From assembly GCA_945971355.1 (NCBI GenBank), contig CAMFPD010000053.1, positions 1 to 12,669 of the forward strand: a stretch of DNA of 12,669 nucleotides, in the 5' to 3' direction. Positions 1-6,838 of this stretch are shown piece by piece. The DNA comes from an uncultured Lachnobacterium sp. (GTDB lineage Bacteria > Bacillota > Clostridia > Lachnospirales > Lachnospiraceae). The notes below the pieces were generated by a model that did not search any database, was not told the origin of the DNA, and was given only the letters and a program-made list of their open reading frames with translations. Each line of letters starts with the position of its first letter. Position 1 is the first letter of the stretch. A program made the translations under genes and the position numbers.

Positions 1-147
1 CTGAGTAGGGCTCTTAGACCGGCTAGAATGGTCAGCTGGTTGTTCGTGTGGGGAGGATAATTTGGGAGCACTGTCAAAGCGGTTGAAGTACACCTTCCCT
101 GAAGGCAAAAGAGTGGCATCTGGCAAATTCTAAGGCTTTACTCTAAG
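1..147 (+). ncRNA. Structured non-coding RNA, possibly raiA-type (5' end may lie outside the window)
   Basis: No protein gene is visible here, but the plus strand folds into nested helices. An outer stem pairs 3-7 (GAGTA) with 139-143 (TACTC). After a small internal loop, 13-17 (CTTAG) pairs with 130-134 (CTAAG). A further helix pairs 59-64 (AATTTG) with 124-129 (CAAATT), directly stacked on the previous one. Inside are hairpins at 18-24/34-40 (ACCGGCT/AGCTGGT, one G-U), 93-97/101-105 (CCTTC/GAAGG) and weakly 74-77/83-86. GGGGAGG at 50-56 could alternatively pair with CCTTCCC at 93-99, a possible pseudoknot. The segment is clearly richer in G and C than the flanking DNA. A compact multi-helix RNA of about 150 nt in a Clostridia-like genome suggests the raiA RNA family, but I am matching this by general impression, not by a remembered consensus. 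The fold does not look like 6S RNA (one long rod), tmRNA, SRP RNA or RNase P RNA. Strand is inferred from the pairing and could be wrong. Confidence 0.6.
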
Positions 148-197
148 TTTTCTAAAAAGTAATGTATATAGCTTTATGTGCATTGTAAATTATGAAA

Positions 198-261
198 GGC
201 GCCATATAGTTAGTGTTCTACGCAGCAAAACTTATTAAAGCTGCGCTATTCCTACGGTGCC
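198..261. repeat. Nested inverted repeat in the 148-301 non-coding stretch; possible weak terminator
   Basis: An outer stem pairs GGCGCC (198-203) with GGTGCC (256-261) through one G-U. An inner stem pairs CGCAGC (221-226) perfectly with GCTGCG (240-245) around a 13-nt AT-rich loop. On the minus strand the outer stem is followed by TTTCATAATTT, so it could be a weak terminator for the upstream yhfC-family gene ending at 302. It could also be the 3' part of the plus-strand RNA. The rest of 148-301 is AT-rich with no supportable gene. Confidence 0.4.
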
Positions 262-301
262 CTCACAATTATATATTGCATGCAGCATCATATAACATAT
301 G

Positions 302-1096
302 CTACTCTGCAGAATTTGCACTATCTTTGTTGAGTTTGTGGGCAAGCATAAATGATGCAACTGCCATAACGACGATTAAGGCTTCGACTACCCAGATTGA
401 AAGTCTAGGTGCACAGGCGACAGCAACGAAATCTACTAAGAAATGGATTCCATATGCAAGTGCAACAATTAATTTCTTTCCAGACTTTAACCCCTTATAA
501 ATGATAAGTGATAACGCAATCTGTAGGATTACGGCACTCACTCTCTCAATACCTGCTGCAAAAAACAGTGATGGTGATGTAGTCCATAATGTTGATAACT
601 GCTCTATAGTCTGGCTCTGCAACTCTGGCGTCATTGCAGCAAGAGACATCTGCATCGCACCACTGTTAATCATTATCATAGTAATAAGACCACTGATGTT
701 TGCTATTCCGCCAAGTACAATTGCTTCTATTCCGCCATGGCCAATTCCGTACATAAATGCATTTGGAAAGTCAAATCTCTTTTTCATAAAGCACTTCATT
801 GCAACAATTCGTCCTGTCTCCTCGAAAACTGCTGCTGCGGCTGCTCCATAGAGATAATACAGCCACTCATTGCTCTCTGCATTTAACCCAAACACTCCCA
901 TCACAATTATGTGCATTATCTGTTCTAATACAAATGCAAATAATACAAATGTTCCTGCACCGATAAAAAATGTGGAAATCTTAGCACCAAATTTTCTATT
1001 TCCAACTACCATAAGTGCAATTGGAAAACCAATAGATAACACAATTGAAAATATCGTTCCAATAAATGCCACTGTAGAAATTGTCTGCATTTCCAT
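302..1096 (-). CDS. YhfC-family intramembrane glutamic/metallo-type protease
   Basis: This 264-residue polytopic membrane protein matches the YhfC family, which belongs to the wider CPBP/Abi-like group of putative intramembrane proteases. Family-type motifs sit in order: FEETGR at residues 91-96 with the paired Glu92-Glu93, GIGHGGIEA at 117-125 with His120 and Glu124, GIERV around 182-186, and HFLVD at 218-222 with His218 and Asp222. About seven hydrophobic segments surround them, so the motif residues should meet within the membrane. The ATG overlaps the stop of the upstream ybjQ-like gene by one base (TAATG), and GGAG lies about 10 bases upstream, so translation is coupled. An alternative ATG is two codons in. 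It is the last gene of a merR-ybjQ-yhfC operon. YhfC substrates are generally unknown. The membrane-anchored MerR protein encoded first in the operon is a candidate substrate by inference only. Confidence 0.85.
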   Translation of the reverse strand: MEMQTISTVAFIGTIFSIVLSIGFPIALMVVGNRKFGAKISTFFIGAGTFVLFAFVLEQIMHIIVMGVFGLNAESNEWLYYLYGAAAAAVFEETGRIVAMKCFMKKRFDFPNAFMYGIGHGGIEAIVLGGIANISGLITMIMINSGAMQMSLAAMTPELQSQTIEQLSTLWTTSPSLFFAAGIERVSAVILQIALSLIIYKGLKSGKKLIVALAYGIHFLVDFVAVACAPRLSIWVVEALIVVMAVASFMLAHKLNKDSANSAE

Positions 1097-1422
1097 TATT
1101 CTGTCTCTCCTTTTACAATCTTGACTGCGGTTCCGTATGCTATAACCTCAGCGGCTCCCTGCATAACCTGCGAAGAACCATATTTTACATCAATAACAGC
1201 ATCTGCTCCTAACTCCTTTGCTTCGTCTACCATACGCTTTACAGCAATCTGTCTTGCTTCATTTAACATCTCTGTATAACCTACAATCTCTCCACCAACA
1301 AGAGTTTTCATGCCGGCCATAAAATCACGTCCAATATTCTTTGTCTGTACAATTGTTCCTTTTACCATTCCCAGAGCTTCAACCTCACAACCTGGAATAT
1401 AATTAATACTTAGCAGCTTCAT
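1096..1422 (-). CDS. YbjQ/UPF0145 (DUF74) family protein
   Basis: This 108-residue soluble protein belongs to the YbjQ/UPF0145 family, often labelled a putative heavy-metal-binding domain. Family hallmarks are the N-terminal strand leading to CEVEALGMVKGT, the central NEARQIAVKRMVDEAKELGA helix and the DAVIDVKYGSS strand, followed by the AYGTAVK end. Known members form ring-like oligomers, and metal binding is not well proven. The start chosen is ATG at 1422, which has AAAGGAG six bases upstream. The reading frame stays open to a TTG at 1440, but that lies upstream of this ribosome site and is unlikely. The gene overlaps the end of the merR-type gene by 20 bases and shares a base with the start of the yhfC-type gene. 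The three are therefore co-translated. Its role in the cluster is unknown. Confidence 0.85.
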   Translation of the reverse strand: MKLLSINYIPGCEVEALGMVKGTIVQTKNIGRDFMAGMKTLVGGEIVGYTEMLNEARQIAVKRMVDEAKELGADAVIDVKYGSSQVMQGAAEVIAYGTAVKIVKGETE

Positions 1423-2047
1423 CTTCTTCTCCTTTATCAATCTCTTTCATTCTACTTACCATTGCAACAATAGCTCCCACTGTAGCAACTGTTACGGGGA
1501 TAATACCTAACAGTAATGCCCATATTGGGAAATCCGAATCTATGGAATATCCATAGATTAACACACCAGCAACAAACAGCATAATCACAATCATTGCACC
1601 TGCGCCAATCACAGCGCCTAGTTTCTTCTTCATGTGAATATCGATTTTGCTTACATTCACAAAATCTATTCCCTCCTTTTCCATTTTTTCTACTTCATCC
1701 AGCCAGTAATCAGAATCAAGCTTTTCAATAGAAAGGGAACCCGCCAGCATTTCATGTGTTAAAACACACAGCTTTTCTATGTTATCCTGTTCCCGTTTCA
1801 ATGCTGCTTCCTGATTTTCAAGACAATCATTCACTGAAATTCTCCCCTGAAAGAGCTTGCCTATTTGTTCTACAGGTACACCAAGCTTTCTAAACAGTTT
1901 AATTCTTTTAAGCTGTTCTACATCCTCCTGCCTGTAATCTCGATATCCGTTTTCTGTTCTTCTTGGTTGAAGCAAGCCCTGCTCCTCATAAAAACGAATA
2001 TTCTTGCTGGTTATTCCAACCAGCTCCTCCACTTGTTTAATTTTCAT
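1403..2047 (-). CDS. MerR-family transcriptional regulator with two C-terminal membrane helices
   Basis: This 214-residue protein opens with a canonical MerR DNA-binding domain. Residues 1-21 form the first helix-turn-helix (KIKQVEELVGITSKNIRFYE), the wing holds NGYRDY at 33-38, and the second helical pair runs to about residue 66 (LFRKLGVPVEQIGKLF). A dimerising coiled coil follows at roughly 74-105. Instead of a ligand pocket, a charged linker leads to two hydrophobic helices at about 143-166 and 175-197 with a short SIDSDFP turn. The basic MKKK before the first helix predicts cytosolic N and C termini, so DNA binding would occur at the membrane. Ribosome site AGGAAGG precedes the ATG. The promoter has the dyad and long spacer typical of MerR control, so self-regulation is likely. 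No metal-binding cysteine pattern of CueR, ZntR or MerR is seen (only Cys75 and Cys94), so the signal is unknown. Confidence 0.92.
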   Translation of the reverse strand: MKIKQVEELVGITSKNIRFYEEQGLLQPRRTENGYRDYRQEDVEQLKRIKLFRKLGVPVEQIGKLFQGRISVNDCLENQEAALKREQDNIEKLCVLTHEMLAGSLSIEKLDSDYWLDEVEKMEKEGIDFVNVSKIDIHMKKKLGAVIGAGAMIVIMLFVAGVLIYGYSIDSDFPIWALLLGIIPVTVATVGAIVAMVSRMKEIDKGEEDEAAKY

Positions 2048-2076
2048 GAATTTTGTCCTTCCTGTCTGACACCCTT

Positions 2077-2107
2077 TTTATACATCTTCCACCAAGTGGA
2101 AGGTCAA
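2077..2107 (-). promoter_or_regulatory. merR operon promoter with 19-bp spacer
   Basis: Read on the minus strand, a -35 TTGACC (2107-2102) and a -10 TATAAA (2082-2077) are separated by exactly 19 bp. MerR-family promoters characteristically have 19-20 bp spacers that the regulator untwists. The operator dyad fills the spacer. The start codon lies about 30 bases below the -10. Confidence 0.75.
2086..2102. promoter_or_regulatory. MerR-type operator 1 (within the promoter spacer)
   Basis: A perfect dyad CTTCCAC-CAA-GTGGAAG sits between the -35 and -10 of the merR operon. The CTTCC/GGAAG half-sites resemble known MerR-family operators such as that of CueR. Autoregulation by the adjacent MerR protein is the natural inference. 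Confidence 0.75.
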
Positions 2108-2129
2108 GTATTTTTTCACATTTTTTCAG

Positions 2130-2146
2130 CTTCCACTAGGTGGAAG
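2130..2146. promoter_or_regulatory. MerR-type operator 2 (upstream copy)
   Basis: A second perfect dyad, CTTCCAC-TAG-GTGGAAG, differs from operator 1 only in the 3-bp centre and lies 44 bp away centre to centre, about four helical turns. No convincing -35/-10 pair surrounds it on either strand, so it looks like an auxiliary site rather than a second promoter. Confidence 0.65.
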
Positions 2147-2175
2147 GTTACTTTTTCTTACATTATAAAATAATA

Positions 2176-2210
2176 AAGCCCACTTTATCAATAACTGATA
2201 AAGCAGACTT
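2176..2210 (-). terminator. Rho-independent terminator of the ABC transporter operon
   Basis: A 15-bp stem (2176-2190 with 2196-2210, including three G-U pairs in the minus-strand RNA) closes a 5-nt loop. It is followed on the minus strand by a T-rich tail (TATTATTTTA). It lies 11 bases after the ATPase stop codon and separates the transporter operon from the merR promoter. Confidence 0.85.
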
Positions 2211-2220
2211 TCTCTCTATT

Positions 2221-2985
2221 TTACCAACCCAAATCCATAAGCCACGTATTTAATTTACGTTCCTTATCTGCCTGGCTTAAGTTTGCATCCTGTGGTGATA
2301 CATACTCCCCTTTAATATTTCCGTCAACAATATATAAAACTCTCTTACATCTAGCTGCAACCTTGGCATCATGAGTTACCATCATAATAGTTGTTCCCTC
2401 GTCATTAAGTTTTACAAGTTCCTCCATAACTTCCATAGAAGAAGTTCTGTTCAATGCTCCCGTTGGCTCATCCGCAAATAGAATCTTAGGATTATTAATC
2501 ATACTTCTACAAATGCACGCTCTCTGAAGCTGGCCTCCCGACACCTCATTAATATCATTGTCTGCCACATCAATGATGGAAAGCTTCCGCATAAGCTCCT
2601 CAGCTCGCTTTACCTTATCGGCCTTGTTCTCTTTACTCTTTTTACTTTCAACAGCTGGCAAAACAATATTGTCAAGGATAGTCAGATTTTTCATCATATA
2701 CATCTGCTGAAAAATAAATCCCATCTTGTCAAGACGTACATCAGACAACTCATTAGGCTTCATTTTCATTAAGTTGTTGCCATCGAAGTTTACTGTTCCA
2801 CTTGTTGGCACATCCATTCCTGATACCGCATATAGAAGGGTAGATTTTCCTGAGCCTGATGGTCCCATGATTGCAACCATATCGCCCTCTTCCACTGAAA
2901 AATTCACATTCTTTAACACATTATTCTGTCTTTTTTCTATTACATATGTTTTACATAAATCTTTAACTTCTAAAATATTTGCCAT
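2221..2985 (-). CDS. ABC transporter ATP-binding protein, MacB/LolD-type exporter
   Basis: This 254-residue ATPase powers the FtsX-type permease encoded just upstream. All nucleotide-binding motifs are present: Walker A GPSGSGKST (41-49), Q-loop FIFQQ (90-94), signature VSGGQLQRA (148-156), Walker B ILFADE (168-173) and the switch histidine in VTHD (His205). The length and the QQMYMMKNLTILDN region after the Q-loop fit the MacB/LolD/BceA class, whose members extrude or extract lipids and peptides rather than import solutes. The ATG at 2985 is preceded by GGAG seven bases upstream. A 95-nt spacer separates it from the permease stop, with no convincing promoter in between, so the two are probably co-transcribed. 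The substrate cannot be read from the sequence. An antimicrobial peptide or envelope-active compound is plausible given the adjacent two-component system. Confidence 0.95.
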   Translation of the reverse strand: MANILEVKDLCKTYVIEKRQNNVLKNVNFSVEEGDMVAIMGPSGSGKSTLLYAVSGMDVPTSGTVNFDGNNLMKMKPNELSDVRLDKMGFIFQQMYMMKNLTILDNIVLPAVESKKSKENKADKVKRAEELMRKLSIIDVADNDINEVSGGQLQRACICRSMINNPKILFADEPTGALNRTSSMEVMEELVKLNDEGTTIMMVTHDAKVAARCKRVLYIVDGNIKGEYVSPQDANLSQADKERKLNTWLMDLGW

Positions 2986-3080
2986 GATTATTCTCCATTT
3001 CTATTTTCTGATTTCATTACCTGTACCACTAATTCTTCTACTGAATTCTCTCATTGAATTTATACTCGTCAACCTTTAAT

Positions 3081-5438
3081 TTACTCAACATTTCCCACAT
3101 CATTGCATGTTATCTTTTTTGTCACTCCTGCTGTAAGCCAAACAGTAATTAAGTTAATGAGAAGGATAATTCCTGGATAAACAAGACACAAAGATAATGG
3201 ATTAAAATAATACTTAACGTCACTTGCTCCCATCATACTCCAGATTGGATCACACCAAAGCTTTGTGATTGGATAAGTAAAAATAACTGCAAGTATCTCA
3301 GTGATAACAGCCACGAGTAAAAATCTATACACCTGCCATCTGATAATGAATCTGTCCTTAAAACCAATTGCCTTTAACAAGGCAATCTGACTTGTCTCAT
3401 CTGATATAAATGAACGCTCCATCAGGATTGTTACAAGGATAACTACTATACATGTTATTGCCAACAGTAAGTACTGTACTGACTGCATAGTACCTGCAAC
3501 CTTCATACAGTCATTACAAAAACCTGCTGCATTGTACACATCCTCTGTATCATAGAAATCTCTTAGTTCTTCAATTCTGTCATCAATTACCTTTGCATTT
3601 GGCTCATCATCAAACTCAATCTGAATCGACATCATTGCATTTGCATATATCATGTTCGTTGGTGCATCCTGATGCAGTCTGATTACACTGCCTAGCTGGT
3701 TCATAGTCTGAAAATATGCAACTACCATACACTCCTTCTTTTCTGAACCAAAATCAATTGTTACTGTGTCACCAATCCTTGCTCCAATATCCTCCGCAAT
3801 CTGCTTAGTAATTGCTATCTCTTTATCATTCTGTGGTGCACTTCCCTCTATGTAGTCATAATCTGTGGTATCAGTATATTTATTCTGTTGGCAACAGATT
3901 GAAGTTGTTCGTCCATCAAATGTTACGTTGTACTTGTACCACACCTCAAAATTAGTCTTGCCTGGCATTCCCAACTCTTTCAAATCCTCTTCCACATCTG
4001 AAAGCATTGTTTTAACATCTTCATTCCCCTCTTCTGAAATCATATCCATCCTCAATAGTTTTGATGAAGTAATATAAGCATCTGACTTTTTACCAAAGGT
4101 TGTAATAAGCCTGTCGCTAAGCATTGTATCTGTCACCTCAACCAATCCAAACACAAAAACTGAGCAAATGAAAAATGAGAAAATGATTGTCATAAATCTT
4201 CTTGGTGCACTCACAACATCATTCACCGCCATATAAAAGGCATTTGAAAAATGTGTCTTTTTCAAAGAATACTTCCCCTTTTTACCATATCTCTCACCTG
4301 TTGCACCATTTCTGATTGCATCCACCGGTGTAGATTTTTTTACCTTTCCTGTACATAAATATGCAAATCCCGTCATTACAAAGACAACTATCAAAGCTCC
4401 CACTACATTCAAATAGATTCCATAATCATTACTCAAAACCATCTTCTCGGATACTGATGCAATAAGCATATTTCCAAATGGAATTCCCATAAATAAACCA
4501 ATCACGCCACCCACAACCGACATTACAAAGTACTTAGTCAAATAAATGCTTCTTATTTTGAAATTATGGATTCCAATAGCCTTCATAACACCGATTTCAC
4601 GGAATTCCTCATTGATTGTAAAAGTAATGACGAATTTCAATAATACAAAGGATACAATACATAAACATGCGCTGAGCACTAACACAATCATTGCAACAAT
4701 CATTTCCATGACATAGCTCATCTTAATCATGCTGCGACTACCTGAAAATAAGATATTCTCACCCTTAGCTATCTCACCCTGCAATTCTGCTATATGATCT
4801 GATTTAATATTGTACATACAACCAGACATAGGTTTAAGTTCTTCTTTTTCAAATTCCTCATAATCTTCATGGCTGAAGATAAATCTAGTGTTACCCATCA
4901 TGTCAGAGCCTAAGAGTGCATCCTTTATCTCTCCAGCGATTGTAAAGGTATTCTCTACTCCATAGTAATCTAGCTCCAGCTCGTCTCCCACTTCCAATTC
5001 ATTTCTTTTCAACACACCAGCAGTCACATATACTTCACCAGGCTTTACCTCAGTCAGTTCCTCGTTGTCTGTCTGATAAAGTGTAATTCCGTTGTCGCTT
5101 AGCTCCTGGAAAACAATTGTATTGCTTTTCAAATCCAACTGTTCATCATCTACCTCAATATTATCAATACTTCCCCAATACGCATCCTCCATTTTGTAAG
5201 ATGTAACATTGGAAGAATCCTCAATAATATCCTCCACACCGCCATCACCATTCTGTGTGATAACAACGAAATCTCCAACTCCTGCCTTATCAAGATAGTA
5301 GTCCGTTCCATTCATTACAGTAACCACATTGTTGATACCAGATGATACAAACATAGATGCCAACATAGTAAACAGCAACAAGATTACATTCATTGTTTTC
5401 TTTCTCTTTAAATCTCTCTTTAAGATATTAAAATACAT
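3081..5438 (-). CDS. ABC transporter permease with two FtsX/MacB-like halves
   Basis: This 785-residue membrane protein is the permease partner of the downstream ATPase. It has two FtsX repeats. A first helix near residues 18-40 is followed by an extracytoplasmic domain of about 200 residues, then three helices at about 242-272, 300-330 and 340-364. A second copy starts with a helix near 414-434, followed by a second extracytoplasmic domain of about 190 residues and three helices near 654-673, 706-724 and 750-771. The cytosolic coupling segments EFREIGVMKAIG and ETSQIALLKAIGF mark both halves. With eight helices and two outer domains it differs from BceB-type permeases (ten helices, one domain). 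The start chosen is ATG 5438, with AAAGGA eight bases upstream. A GTG at 5471 in the same frame lacks such a site. It is first in its operon, downstream of the kinase terminator. Substrate unknown. Confidence 0.93.
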   Translation of the reverse strand: MYFNILKRDLKRKKTMNVILLLFTMLASMFVSSGINNVVTVMNGTDYYLDKAGVGDFVVITQNGDGGVEDIIEDSSNVTSYKMEDAYWGSIDNIEVDDEQLDLKSNTIVFQELSDNGITLYQTDNEELTEVKPGEVYVTAGVLKRNELEVGDELELDYYGVENTFTIAGEIKDALLGSDMMGNTRFIFSHEDYEEFEKEELKPMSGCMYNIKSDHIAELQGEIAKGENILFSGSRSMIKMSYVMEMIVAMIVLVLSACLCIVSFVLLKFVITFTINEEFREIGVMKAIGIHNFKIRSIYLTKYFVMSVVGGVIGLFMGIPFGNMLIASVSEKMVLSNDYGIYLNVVGALIVVFVMTGFAYLCTGKVKKSTPVDAIRNGATGERYGKKGKYSLKKTHFSNAFYMAVNDVVSAPRRFMTIIFSFFICSVFVFGLVEVTDTMLSDRLITTFGKKSDAYITSSKLLRMDMISEEGNEDVKTMLSDVEEDLKELGMPGKTNFEVWYKYNVTFDGRTTSICCQQNKYTDTTDYDYIEGSAPQNDKEIAITKQIAEDIGARIGDTVTIDFGSEKKECMVVAYFQTMNQLGSVIRLHQDAPTNMIYANAMMSIQIEFDDEPNAKVIDDRIEELRDFYDTEDVYNAAGFCNDCMKVAGTMQSVQYLLLAITCIVVILVTILMERSFISDETSQIALLKAIGFKDRFIIRWQVYRFLLVAVITEILAVIFTYPITKLWCDPIWSMMGASDVKYYFNPLSLCLVYPGIILLINLITVWLTAGVTKKITCNDVGNVE

Positions 5439-5505
5439 TTCTCTCTTCCTTTCTGTTCTTGATGTGTTCACTATACATTTCTAATTATTAAATAATCCTT
5501 AAATA

Positions 5506-5533
5506 CTTATATTAGTTTGCAAGAATTACGTAA
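5506..5533 (-). promoter_or_regulatory. Candidate promoter of the ABC transporter operon
   Basis: On the minus strand a weak -35 TTACGT (5533-5528) and a -10 TATAAG (5511-5506) are 16 bp apart. They lie about 70 bases upstream of the permease start and after the terminator of the upstream operon. A poor -35 would fit an activated promoter. The region is AT-rich, so other hexamer choices exist. Confidence 0.4.
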
Positions 5534-5541
5534 CAGTAATT
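5524..5541. promoter_or_regulatory. Dyad, candidate response-regulator binding site
   Basis: A perfect inverted repeat AATTAC-N6-GTAATT overlaps the proposed -35 of the transporter operon. OmpR-type regulators often bind such repeated half-sites next to the -35 of a neighbouring transporter operon. I did not find a convincing second copy upstream of the response regulator gene. Confidence 0.4.
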
Positions 5542-5573
5542 AATCTGTATATATCCATTCGCAAATTCCCAAC

Positions 5574-5605
5574 AAAAAAAGACTACATTATCAAATAATG
5601 TAATC
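5574..5605 (-). terminator. Rho-independent terminator of the two-component system operon
   Basis: On the minus strand an 11-bp stem (5605-5595 with 5591-5581, one G-U) closes a 3-nt loop and is followed by seven T residues. It begins about 10 bases after the sensor kinase stop codon. Confidence 0.92.
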
Positions 5606-5614
5606 CCTTTTATT

Positions 5615-6838
5615 TTACAACTTTCTCACAACAATGGTAACTCTAAACTCATTACCACATATTTTTGCAAAAACTTCTCCGTCCATACGATGCATCAATT
5701 CTTTGCATATATACAATCCAAGTCCACTGCCATCTTCCTTCTCACTATTACTACCACGATAAAAGGAATCAAAAATATGCGGAAGTTCATCCTCACTCAA
5801 ATCACAACCACTATTAGAGACAGTAATTAATTTACAATTTTCTTCCTCTTCAAAGGATATTATTATTTCCGTTCCATCCCCATACTTAATTGCATTTTCA
5901 ATGGTATTCTGTAGCACTTCAATAATACGGTCTTCATCCCCATAAATTAAACACTCATCTACCTGAGCAATGGAAAAATCAATATGGAGTCTTTGCATTT
6001 TTTCATTATAGTAAGCCAACACCTTATTAATAATCGGTAATAAATACAATTCAGTATTGTTGACCTCCAAAGTGAGAAAATCCTCTCTTGACACCTGAGA
6101 AATCTCCTGAACATAACGCTTTATCTCCCCGACATTATGCTCAATTCCGTCAAAAGCAGAATTTCTCTCCTCCTCACTGTCATATAGATTTCGTCTCAAT
6201 GCCTTCACATATAAATCTATGGCAGATAGCGGAGTTTTTATGTCGTGAGAAAGTGACAAAACAAGAGTCTTCTTCTCCTTCAAAAGCTCCAGTTCCCTCT
6301 TCTTATTGTCCTCAAGAGTCTCTCTAAGCATATCCATGCCCCAGAGGAATCTACCAAAATACTTACTTTTCTCCTGTTGGATTGGAGTAGCTAGATTTCC
6401 CTTAGCAAGCTCAACAGTCAAATTATCCATTTTCTTAAATGGAATAATCATCTTCCTATCCAAATATATGAGCAGAATAATATTGCAGACAATCAATGCA
6501 ATCATAATCAAATCACATAACTTGATTAGTGTATAATCATTGTCCTCTGTATACTCAAAACAATACAATTCTCCGTTTATCAGCTTTACTGCATACTCAT
6601 TCCGATATACTGCTGAAGCATCGAACTTCCCAACTTCAACTATAGTCTCATAATCCTTAAGATTAATATTGGAACAATCTTCTCCATTTTCTATTCTCGT
6701 TGCAACTCGACCTATATCCACCCTATACTTTTTATCATCACTATTGCCAGAATTTCTGATAGCCCAAATATTAAAGCCAATCAGAATAATCGTTTCAGTG
6801 AGAATAAAAAAAATGGCAAATTTTCTGTATTTACTCAA
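5615..6838 (-). CDS. Sensor histidine kinase of an OmpR-type two-component system
   Basis: This is a membrane sensor kinase of about 407 residues, partner of the regulator encoded immediately upstream. One helix at about residues 7-27 and a second at about 109-126 enclose an extracytoplasmic domain of about 80 residues. It is therefore not a short-looped intramembrane-sensing kinase of the BceS kind. A HAMP-like segment follows, then the dimerisation box LSLSHDIKTPLSA with phospho-acceptor His198, and a HATPase domain with the N-box NTIENAIKYG (near 311-320) and GSGLGL (370-375). The usual DxGxG box reads SNSGCD, with Asn in place of Asp, a variant I also associate with related Firmicute kinases. 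No ATG exists near the start. TTG 6838 overlaps the regulator's stop by 8 bases and lies 12 bases after GGGGAG. TTG 6850 directly abuts that site and seems less likely. Confidence 0.93.
   Translation of the reverse strand: MSKYRKFAIFFILTETIILIGFNIWAIRNSGNSDDKKYRVDIGRVATRIENGEDCSNINLKDYETIVEVGKFDASAVYRNEYAVKLINGELYCFEYTEDNDYTLIKLCDLIMIALIVCNIILLIYLDRKMIIPFKKMDNLTVELAKGNLATPIQQEKSKYFGRFLWGMDMLRETLEDNKKRELELLKEKKTLVLSLSHDIKTPLSAIDLYVKALRRNLYDSEEERNSAFDGIEHNVGEIKRYVQEISQVSREDFLTLEVNNTELYLLPIINKVLAYYNEKMQRLHIDFSIAQVDECLIYGDEDRIIEVLQNTIENAIKYGDGTEIIISFEEEENCKLITVSNSGCDLSEDELPHIFDSFYRGSNSEKEDGSGLGLYICKELMHRMDGEVFAKICGNEFRVTIVVRKL

Noticed and set aside
1..147. 6S, tmRNA, SRP or RNase P RNA
   Set aside because: The fold is branched rather than a single rod, has no tag frame or tRNA-like end, and lacks the hallmark conserved segments of SRP and RNase P RNAs.
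271..310. Hairpin just after the YhfC-type gene stop codon as a terminator
   Set aside because: The stem is interrupted and no T-run follows on the minus strand.
302..1124. Plus-strand open frames opposite the YhfC-type gene (213-500, 501-851, 870-1124)
   Set aside because: Their translations are complements of a hydrophobic membrane gene with clear family motifs on the other strand, and they lack convincing ribosome sites.
2130..2170. Divergent plus-strand promoter at the second MerR dyad
   Set aside because: No plus-strand gene lies downstream and no good -35/-10 pair brackets the dyad.
3040..3072. Internal promoter before the ATPase gene (TTGACG at 3072-3067, minus strand)
   Set aside because: No acceptable -10 element lies 16-19 bp downstream; the TATAAA-like sequence is only about 3 bp away.
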